Assembly (NCBI GenBank): GCA_016303225.1 | Contig: JAEDMC010000146.1 | Location: 1-7,510, forward strand | Source: Kiritimatiellia bacterium | GTDB lineage: Bacteria; Verrucomicrobiota; Kiritimatiellia; RFP12; UBA1067 | Length of the DNA: 7,510 nt | Reading direction: 5' to 3' | Part shown: piece after piece, positions 1-6,033 of the stretch | Numbering within the stretch: the first letter of the stretch is position 1 | Layout of the letters: every line of letters begins with the position of its first letter | Made by a program: the position numbers and the translations under genes | The notes under the pieces: generated by a model | The model's database searches: none | What the model was told of the DNA's origin: nothing | Seen by the model: the letters and a program-made list of their open reading frames with translations, nothing else

Positions 1-214
1 TGATGCATCCACGCGGGGGACATTTCAGGTGATCATCCCAGAAGGGAACGACAATGTTGTTTATGTCCGCTATGTCAATATGCGCGGGTACTTCAATGGT
101 TCGAGTGCAACGCTTGCCGCCCAGCGGGCTAACCGGGCAAGGACGCTGCTCGTTGCCTTTGAGAATGCCGGATCGGTGTACAACGGACGCACCATTGCGT
201 ATCGGTTTGGGCCG
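1..214 (+). repeat. Module A, 3' part: nidogen-like beta-sandwich copy cut by window edge
   Basis: The encoded segment contains FQVIIPEG, VYVRYVN, an N-G pair, VAFENAG and then YRFGPGTDP. It lines up with the second half of modules B and C, for example FQVVVPKG, ISVSYAN, MDGRRACVGIQ and DFRMGRGTDP in module C. This shows that at least the first half of module A lies upstream of the window. Confidence 0.75.
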
Positions 215-3200
215 GGGACAGATCCCTGCAACGATGACAGCGATGGCGACGGTCTGAAGGACAATATCGAACTCGGGTTGGGCCTTGATCCCACAAATGA
301 CGATACGGATGGCGACGGTCTCCAGGACGGGTGGGAGAGGGACAACGGACTTGACCCCCTGTCCGCAGGAGGCGACGATGGTGCCGACGGGGATTTTGAC
401 GGCGACGGTCTCGCGAACATCGATGAGTATCACCGGGGGACGAATGTCTCCAGCCGCGATACGGACGGCGACGGCCTCACGGACTTGCAGGAACTTGGCG
501 GCATGACGACCAATATGCTACCGTGGCTGTCGTTTGAAAGCAGCACGGACATAACGGCTCGATTTTCGTCGCGAGATTCTGCCGTCACCGTTTGGCCGCT
601 GCCTGAACCGATCTATCTGCATGGTGTCTGCGTGACGAACGTGACGATTGATGTTAATGGCTACGTTTATTTCAATCGGGCTGGAACCTGCCGGACATCC
701 TGCTGTGGCTCCTACTACGACATGGAGGGAACTTATGTTCTCAATCGGGATTCGTTCACGGTCGCTGCGTATGGAGCTGACCTTTGGCTGGCAGGGAATG
801 CTCCCGCATCCGCCGTCAAGGTCGGGACGGCTGTTCTAAACGGTACTCGGTATTTCCTGGTCGAATATGTCGCGGCGTGTATGTATTCGGACAATTCGCT
901 TGCAAATCGTGCGAACTACCTTTCCTGGCAACTGGCCGTTCCCTTTGGCGATGCCGAGCGAATTTATCTACGCTACGCGAACCAGGGTGGTACGATGGAC
1001 GGTCGCTACGCAAGTGTCGGATATCAGGATTTCGACGGGGTTTCAAAGGCGTCCTATTGTTATAACAAGCAAGGTCGGATTGCTGATGGGCTGGCGTTTT
1101 CCTTTGCCGTCGGGTTGAATACCGATCCGATGGTGGCAGGCGATGATTTCGCGCATTACCAGGCGATGATGGATCCGGCTGGACGCGATGCCGATGGCGA
1201 CGGCCTGGCTGATGCCGAGGAGCGGACGCTCGGGACGAGTCTCGTAAGCGTGGACACGGACGGAGACGGGCTTCCCGATCCGTGGGAGATCCGTCACGGG
1301 CTTGATCCCCTGTCCGCATCGGGCGATGACGGCGGGACTGGCGATCCCGACGGCGACGGGCTGACGAACTTCGGGGAATACGAATCCGGAACTGATCCAA
1401 ATGACGCGGATTCTGACAGGGATGGTCTTGCGGACGGACGCGAGGTCGTGCGGATCACCCCCGTCGCCAGTCGCGATTGGCTCACTCTGGCATCGCCAGT
1501 TGATCTGACCTCCAATTTCTCGAACAGATGGGATTGTTGCACGATTCCGCTGGTCGAACCGCTTTTAGTCCAGGGCGAGATCGTCACTAACATGACGCTT
1601 GACGTCAACGGACTTATTTATCTGAACCGCGCCGGATATGAAAATACTCGGTCGGCATGGTCGTCGGGCAGTATTGACTATGAGATTGACGGAAATTGTT
1701 TTGTGATCGCTCCTTACTGGGGTTCACTTTCCCTTTCGGACAAGGTTGGTCCGTCCTCAATTTGTGTCGGTGACGCGGTTGTCGGTACCAACGTCTGCCT
1801 TGTGATTGAATATGCGAATATGTACTACGATCCCGAATACAGTGGGACGAATGTGATTTCGTTTCAGGTCGTTGTGCCGAAGGGCCGTGTTGATGGGATC
1901 TCCGTTTCATACGCAAACGTGATCGGCGACCAGATGGACGGACGGAGGGCTTGCGTCGGCATCCAGAGCTTTGGGTTCCGCGAACATGTCACTTATTGCA
2001 GCTGGCAGTCGGGAAAGGTGCGCAGCGGATTGTCGCTTGATTTTCGTATGGGGAGAGGAACCGATCCGCTTGATGAAGACACGGACGGTGACGGGTTGTC
2101 GGACGGCGAGGAGGTCGACATCTACGACGGCGACCCGTTCCTTGTCGACACGGACGGTGACGGGCTTGATGATTTGATCGAAGCAGGTCTTGGGACGTCA
2201 CTCCGCGATGAAGACAGCGATGGCGATGGCTTGTTGGACGGCTGGGAGGTGGAACACGGATTCGATCCGCTTTCGGATCCTTCCGATGACGAGGCGAATG
2301 ACGATTCTGACGGGGATGGCTTGACGAACATCGAAGAGCAGGAGGCCGGTTCCGATCCGTGCAACGACGATTCCGACAACGACGGTCTGTCCGACTTTGA
2401 CGAGGTGCGGACGTTCCACACGAATCCTGCGTTGGACGACACCGACTACGACGGACTGAAAGACGGGCTGGAGGTGTCCTTGCACACGAATCCGCTTCAG
2501 TCCGATACGGACGGCGACGGCATGAACGACGGCTGGGAATATCGATATGCGAATCGCGGTTTCAATCCTGCCCAAAACAACAATGCCGACTGGAACCCGA
2601 GGAATGACAGCGGCTTTGACATGGACGGCGATAACCTCTCGAACGCAGAGGAGTGCGCCCTTGGCACTGATCCCGGAAACGCCGACTCGGATGGCGACGG
2701 CGCAAAAGACGGGGATGAAATCGATCATAACAGCGATCCGAACGACAGTGGTGACCGAGGGAAGCCCAACAGCCGTGCCAAGGTGTCGTTTACCTTCGGA
2801 GACCCGAGCGGCAGTCATTCGGAGAAGTACAGTTTGCAGATAACGCCCGAAAGAGGCCCGGAAGGAGACGCGCAACCTGAAACGTTGTCGTGGCTCAACG
2901 AGAATTACGGCGAGTGTGAGACGAAAACGGTCCTGCTTAAGCCAGGCTGGAAGTACAAGGTCGAACTGCACCATGCCGGAACCGATCCCGAGTACAAAGG
3001 CGATCCTAATCCCGACTACGATTACCAGTTGGAGTATGTCGCGGGTTCCGGCTCGGTCGGGATCATCGTTGACGACCCAGATGGTCTCTTCGGGGGAAAT
3101 GACAACAGCGGCGAAAGCTTCACCGGAGAGGGAAAGATCGCCTATCTCTATGTTCTTGCCCCGCCGAAACTAATACCCGACTATGACCGAAACGGGATCA

Positions 3201-5035
3201 TCGATACGCAGGACAGGGAGCGGTGCGAATCGGGAGATGAGTTCTGGTTCTGGGTGAATGATGACAATGATGATGGAAACGAGAATACGAGTCCAAAAGA
3301 CAGACCGCACAGCGGAAAGAACGGGCAGAACGATGAGGTTGACGGAAGGTGCGATCTTCTTGACTTCACGCCTGTTCTGTTGGATATAACGGACGTATTC
3401 CCGCCTGGGACGCCTTCTGAGGTCAAGGATGGTGTCTCGTGGAAACTTCAGTCCTCGGCGGTAAATGCCGTTCTGACTTCGCTGACCGCAGAAAATGCGG
3501 GAAGTTTCCACAAGCAGGAGACCAAGGGTTTCGGGACGGATCGAAAGCAGTATGCCTTTGAGGCCGACGTTGCCAACACGCTTGGGAGCGGCTATTCGCT
3601 GCCTGACGATTTCCAACGCGACCTTCGGGCGAGGGGGACAGCGGTCATTCTTGTTGAGGGCCGGGCCGCCGCCCGCTCTCTCAAGATGCAAGGATATCGC
3701 GGAAACGGGTATTCACCATCGAAGGTGGTTGAGGGGCTGCTTGACATCAATGTAACTTCGGTTGAGCATATGTACCAATTCGTCAGTCTGCGCGGTGCGG
3801 AGTCGAATCCGAACTTTGTCCCTCCCAAGGTTGACAAAACTGCCTATCAGGAAAAGCACTGCGGCGAAAGGGATGTGTTTTTCACGCATGGGTTCAACGT
3901 GGATGCTACGGATGCGAGGGCTTGGGGCTCGGAGGTGTTCAAGCGTCTCTGGCAGTCGGGATCGAATGCGCGGTTCTGGGCCTTGACCTGGGCCGGCGAT
4001 TACAATTGGCTTGGAAGTCCCTTTAATGCGCTTCATTATCCGCAGGATGTCTACCAGGCGTTCATGACGGCAGATGCGCTGAAGCAGCTTGTCGAGACCG
4101 TGCAGCCGGATTCATCGAAGCGTGTGCTGATGACGCAGTCCCTCGGAAATGGCGTGGCCTGTGAAGCATTACGTCGCAATCTTCGCGTCGACAAGTATTT
4201 CATGTTCGATGCGGCGATTCCGTCCGAGGCGGTCGATGGTTCATTGCAGGATGCGAACGCGGAGATTCGCCGTAAGTATGTCCCGTCTGATTGGAACGGA
4301 TACGACCCCGCATCCTGGGCGGCGAATTGGCACAAGTGGTTTTCTCGGAACGAACAGGATATGCGTGGTAAAATGGGCTGGCCAAACTACTTCCAGGCGG
4401 CTCTTAACAACGCCACGACGGTGTACAATTACTATTCGACGGGGGACAATGTGTTTAAGGAGAATGAGGATCCGCCGGGGGTGCTGGAGGGCATGTTCCA
4501 CTGGCCGACGCTGGCGTGGGAGTGGCCACCGATCAAGTTGTCGTTTACGGGCGAGATGTACTGCTGGCAGAAGCAGGAGACACTCAAGGGGATGGCGACG
4601 GTTGCCGGGACGCTTTCCGGTGGTTGGGGCTTCCACTATTGGCCGGTGCAGGGGGCTTATCCAGATGATGTCGAATTCGTGCGGTATTCGGCTGCGACAG
4701 TCTCCGTGATGGTTACCAACGGGTCGATTACGAACAATCCCGTTTTCAATCGCGGTGCTGCCGAATTGCTGAATCCGAACGCATCTCTGGCCGATCAGCG
4801 TCTTGCCCTTGCCAAGCACGTCCCCGCGATCTCGACGGCGATGGGCAGAACAAGTGCTTGGGAGGAGAAGATTGAAAACCACGATCTGAACACAACCGAT
4901 TACAAAAATAATTGGGGCCGAAACAATCCAGTATTCAAACAAGACTGGCAACATTCTGACATGAAAGACATGGCATATTTTTACGTCTATAAGCTCTACG
5001 ACCAAATCGTTAACCAGAAAGGAAACCTCAAATGA
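1..5035 (+). CDS. Giant modular exported protein with TSP3-like Ca-binding repeats and a C-terminal alpha/beta hydrolase (5' partial)
   Basis: Probably a large cell-surface or secreted protein carrying a lipase/esterase-like domain; the substrate is unknown. The frame is open from base 2 with no stop. The GTG at 29 (residue 1 in my numbering) is not the true start, because the protein opens in the middle of a module that recurs complete twice downstream. Order: end of module A (to ~62), TSP3 block (66-155), module B (165-365), TSP3 block (383-472), module C (484-677), long TSP3 block (680-905), beta-rich region (915-1048), EF-hand-like loop (1051-1062), a segment containing GRCDLLDFTPVLLDI (1106-1120), and alpha/beta hydrolase (~1278-1665). 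Hydrolase motifs are HGFN (1287-1290), TQSLG with Ser1371, STGD (Asp1473) and WQHSD (His1642). A signal peptide would lie off-window, and no LPXTG or PEP-CTERM signal is seen. The stop overlaps the start of gene 2. The gene call is firm; the enzymatic role is inferred. Confidence 0.93.
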   Translation, partial: DASTRGTFQVIIPEGNDNVVYVRYVNMRGYFNGSSATLAAQRANRARTLLVAFENAGSVYNGRTIAYRFGPGTDPCNDDSDGDGLKDNIELGLGLDPTNDDTDGDGLQDGWERDNGLDPLSAGGDDGADGDFDGDGLANIDEYHRGTNVSSRDTDGDGLTDLQELGGMTTNMLPWLSFESSTDITARFSSRDSAVTVWPLPEPIYLHGVCVTNVTIDVNGYVYFNRAGTCRTSCCGSYYDMEGTYVLNRDSFTVAAYGADLWLAGNAPASAVKVGTAVLNGTRYFLVEYVAACMYSDNSLANRANYLSWQLAVPFGDAERIYLRYANQGGTMDGRYASVGYQDFDGVSKASYCYNKQGRIADGLAFSFAVGLNTDPMVAGDDFAHYQAMMDPAGRDADGDGLADAEERTLGTSLVSVDTDGDGLPDPWEIRHGLDPLSASGDDGGTGDPDGDGLTNFGEYESGTDPNDADSDRDGLADGREVVRITPVASRDWLTLASPVDLTSNFSNRWDCCTIPLVEPLLVQGEIVTNMTLDVNGLIYLNRAGYENTRSAWSSGSIDYEIDGNCFVIAPYWGSLSLSDKVGPSSICVGDAVVGTNVCLVIEYANMYYDPEYSGTNVISFQVVVPKGRVDGISVSYANVIGDQMDGRRACVGIQSFGFREHVTYCSWQSGKVRSGLSLDFRMGRGTDPLDEDTDGDGLSDGEEVDIYDGDPFLVDTDGDGLDDLIEAGLGTSLRDEDSDGDGLLDGWEVEHGFDPLSDPSDDEANDDSDGDGLTNIEEQEAGSDPCNDDSDNDGLSDFDEVRTFHTNPALDDTDYDGLKDGLEVSLHTNPLQSDTDGDGMNDGWEYRYANRGFNPAQNNNADWNPRNDSGFDMDGDNLSNAEECALGTDPGNADSDGDGAKDGDEIDHNSDPNDSGDRGKPNSRAKVSFTFGDPSGSHSEKYSLQITPERGPEGDAQPETLSWLNENYGECETKTVLLKPGWKYKVELHHAGTDPEYKGDPNPDYDYQLEYVAGSGSVGIIVDDPDGLFGGNDNSGESFTGEGKIAYLYVLAPPKLIPDYDRNGIIDTQDRERCESGDEFWFWVNDDNDDGNENTSPKDRPHSGKNGQNDEVDGRCDLLDFTPVLLDITDVFPPGTPSEVKDGVSWKLQSSAVNAVLTSLTAENAGSFHKQETKGFGTDRKQYAFEADVANTLGSGYSLPDDFQRDLRARGTAVILVEGRAAARSLKMQGYRGNGYSPSKVVEGLLDINVTSVEHMYQFVSLRGAESNPNFVPPKVDKTAYQEKHCGERDVFFTHGFNVDATDARAWGSEVFKRLWQSGSNARFWALTWAGDYNWLGSPFNALHYPQDVYQAFMTADALKQLVETVQPDSSKRVLMTQSLGNGVACEALRRNLRVDKYFMFDAAIPSEAVDGSLQDANAEIRRKYVPSDWNGYDPASWAANWHKWFSRNEQDMRGKMGWPNYFQAALNNATTVYNYYSTGDNVFKENEDPPGVLEGMFHWPTLAWEWPPIKLSFTGEMYCWQKQETLKGMATVAGTLSGGWGFHYWPVQGAYPDDVEFVRYSAATVSVMVTNGSITNNPVFNRGAAELLNPNASLADQRLALAKHVPAISTAMGRTSAWEEKIENHDLNTTDYKNNWGRNNPVFKQDWQHSDMKDMAYFYVYKLYDQIVNQKGNLK
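224..493 (+). repeat. TSP3-like Ca-binding repeat block 1 (4 loops)
   Basis: Four Asp-rich loops are encoded: DSDGDGL, DTDGDGL, DFDGDGL and DTDGDGL (residues ~70-150). The DxDxDG pattern is the calcium-coordinating signature of thrombospondin type 3 repeats, which in bacteria usually form rigid Ca-stabilised stalks between domains. A WE...GLDPLS spacer lies between loops 2 and 3. Confidence 0.9.
521..1123 (+). repeat. Module B: complete nidogen-like beta-sandwich copy
   Basis: Residues 165-365 form a beta-rich module. It contains VTNVTIDVNGYVYFNRAG, then FTVAAYGADLWL, YFLVEYV, LSWQLAVPFG, IYLRYAN and MDGRYASVGYQ. The order (N-G strand, an 'APF/W'-type strand, a V-x-Y strand, an F/W-Q-hydrophobic strand and a late G-Y/I-Q) resembles NIDO (nidogen-like) domains. 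The homology to module C is plain by eye; the NIDO assignment is an inference. The module contains several Cys residues, including a C-x3-CC cluster at 221-226 that is absent from module C. Confidence 0.7.
1175..1444 (+). repeat. TSP3-like Ca-binding repeat block 2 (4 loops)
   Basis: Four loops are encoded: DADGDGL, DTDGDGL, DPDGDGL and DSDRDGL (residues ~387-467). Spacing and spacer sequence match block 1, including the WE..HGLDPLSASGDD linker. In the fourth loop Arg replaces the usual Gly. Confidence 0.9.
1478..2059 (+). repeat. Module C: complete nidogen-like beta-sandwich copy
   Basis: Residues 484-677 repeat module B: VTNMTLDVNGLIYLNRAG, FVIAPYWGSLSL, VCLVIEYAN, ISFQVVVPKG, ISVSYAN, MDGRRACVGIQ. 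The FVIAPYW and FQVVV strands are closer to a typical NIDO domain than those of module B. The module leads directly into the long TSP3 block through GRGTDP. Confidence 0.72.
2066..2743 (+). repeat. TSP3-like Ca-binding repeat block 3 (9 loops)
   Basis: Nine loops are encoded between residues 684 and 892, namely seven standard DxDxDG(L/M) copies followed by divergent DMDGDNL and DSDGDGA. Two WE-type spacers are present. The longer block would place the C-terminal hydrolase far from the beta-sandwich modules. Variant loops (DSDNDGL, DTDYDGL, DMDGDNL) cluster in its second half, which suggests drift or specialised binding sites. Confidence 0.9.
3179..3214 (+). other. Single EF-hand/dockerin-like calcium loop within gene 1
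   Basis: The encoded residues 1051-1062 read DYDRNGIIDTQD. This fits the 12-residue EF-hand loop pattern: acidic or Asn at positions 1, 3 and 5, Gly at 6, Ile at 8 and an acidic residue at 12. It stands alone after the beta-rich middle region. A dockerin would need a second loop at close spacing; the nearby Asp/Asn-rich NDDNDDGNEN stretch (~1077-1086) is a poor match. Confidence 0.6.
3860..5023 (+). other. Alpha/beta-hydrolase domain of gene 1 (DUF900-like)
   Basis: Residues ~1278-1665. RDVFFTHGFNVDATDARAWG fits the beta-strand plus oxyanion-hole HGFN and following helix of DUF900-type hydrolases. RVLMTQSLGNGVACEALRR is the nucleophile elbow, with Ser1371 encoded at 4139-4141. MFDAAIPSEAVDG follows, then NYYSTGDNVF with a candidate acid Asp1473, and near the end WQHSDMKDMAYFYVY with a candidate His1642. 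The elbow reads T-Q-S-L-G, not G-x-S-x-G. About 170 residues separate the candidate acid and His, including a Trp-rich insertion (~1486-1540). The fold call is fairly secure; catalytic activity and substrate are not shown. Confidence 0.78.
5018..5023 (+). promoter_or_regulatory. Ribosome binding site for gene 2
   Basis: AAAGGA lies inside the 3' end of gene 1, eight bases before the ATG at 5032. It supports that ATG as the start and fits translational re-initiation across the ATGA overlap. Confidence 0.6.
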
Positions 5036-6033
5036 AAATTCTTTTCGTAGCATTGGTTTTGACGTCATCATTTGCTCGCGCCGCAGATCGGACAAAAGTT
5101 CTTGGGAACATTCGCGGGGCGAAAGCCAAGGAGTGTTTCCGTGTGGTTGACCAAGAAGGAAATCCCGTTGAAGGCGCGAGGGTCTACGGCGGATTTATGC
5201 TGGATAGTCCGAATGACTATGTCTTGATCGACGGCGTTTCGGATACGAATGGTGAGTTTGTTGCTGAAGGACGGTGTAAAGATCGTTTGGGGTATCAGAT
5301 AACAAAGGAGAATTATTACAAGACGTCGGGTGAAGTCCTGTATTTGTGTACGAAGGCAGATCCGGCCGTTGTCGATGGTAAGTGGCAGCCATTTGGAGAG
5401 AAACGGACGGTTGTCCTTAAGCGCATTCTTAATCCGATCCCAATTGACCGGCGTGGTGCCGTCAGAGATTTTCCGGTTCCTGCCTACGATGTGTGGCTTG
5501 GATTCGACTTTGAGAGGGTCGCTTTCGTGGCACCGCATGGTGAAGGCAAGGTGGCGGATGTGCTCATGCGATTCGCATTGCATAAGCCAAGTGATGTCGA
5601 ATATCACATGACAATGGAGCTGTCGTTTACCAATCATCCTTATGCAGGCGCATATCTGATGAAGAAGGATTCTTATTCGGAAATGGAAAGCGTATATGTA
5701 GCGGATACGAATGCAGTATATGATTCATATTTCAAATACTCATTTGACCGATTGCCGGGGAAAATTCCTGTTCGCACTCTGCTGTCATCTGAAGAATATC
5801 TTGTGTTTCGTACACGAACCGAAGTGGATGAAAAAGGGCGGCTGGTTTCAGCAAATTACGGGAAGTTACATGGGGAACTGCACTTCGTCGGCCCGCGGGG
5901 ATTGAGTTTTGGGCAACTTGCTTTTAACCTCAAACCGAATGATCCTAACCTTGAGGATGCGGAAACGGCTCGCAGATCTATGGAGAGCCGCAGAATGGAG
6001 TTGGAACTGCGACGGACAAGTCGCAATAAGTGA
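5032..6033 (+). CDS. Exported protein with carboxypeptidase-regulatory-like (Ig-like) N-terminal domain
   Basis: 333 residues, function unknown. The N-terminus is a Sec signal peptide: Lys2, a hydrophobic core ILFVALVL, and an A-R-A cleavage site near residue 17. No lipobox Cys is seen, so the mature protein is probably periplasmic, secreted or surface-held. Residues ~36-130 resemble a carboxypeptidase-regulatory-like/Ig fold: FRVVDQEGNPVEGARVYGG, then SDTNGEFVAEG, ITKENYYKTSG and a closing VVLKRI strand. The remainder (~150-300) is beta-rich, with WLGFDFERVAFVAPHGEG and a late ELHFVGPRG..FGQLAFNLKPN. It ends in a charged Arg/Glu tail. The ATG overlaps the stop of gene 1 (ATGA) and has a good ribosome binding site, so the start is secure. 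Coupling to gene 1 suggests a partner or accessory of that protein, but no interaction motif is visible. Confidence 0.9.
   Translation: MKILFVALVLTSSFARAADRTKVLGNIRGAKAKECFRVVDQEGNPVEGARVYGGFMLDSPNDYVLIDGVSDTNGEFVAEGRCKDRLGYQITKENYYKTSGEVLYLCTKADPAVVDGKWQPFGEKRTVVLKRILNPIPIDRRGAVRDFPVPAYDVWLGFDFERVAFVAPHGEGKVADVLMRFALHKPSDVEYHMTMELSFTNHPYAGAYLMKKDSYSEMESVYVADTNAVYDSYFKYSFDRLPGKIPVRTLLSSEEYLVFRTRTEVDEKGRLVSANYGKLHGELHFVGPRGLSFGQLAFNLKPNDPNLEDAETARRSMESRRMELELRRTSRNK

Noticed and set aside
29..31. GTG as the true start of gene 1
   Set aside because: The frame is open upstream to the window edge and the encoded sequence begins in the middle of a module that is complete elsewhere in the protein; no ribosome binding site precedes it.
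224..2743. CRISPR-like array from the regularly spaced DNA repeats
   Set aside because: The repeats are short in-frame coding repeats (Asp-x-Asp-Gly-Asp-Gly) with variable spacing and conserved spacers, so they are protein repeats.
2198..2974. - strand open frame (258 codons) opposite TSP3 block 3
   Set aside because: The repetitive Asp/Gly codons on the + strand give a stop-poor, Val/Arg-rich antisense frame; this is a typical shadow.
4241..5095. Long - strand open frame (284 codons) opposite the gene 1 hydrolase and gene 1/gene 2 junction
   Set aside because: It is antisense to clearly conserved domain sequence, is Arg/Pro/Val-rich, spans the junction of two real genes and has no recognisable domain.
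5068..5637. - strand open frame (189 codons) opposite gene 2
   Set aside because: It is antisense to the signal-peptide protein, whose start and ribosome binding site are well supported, and it has no domain.
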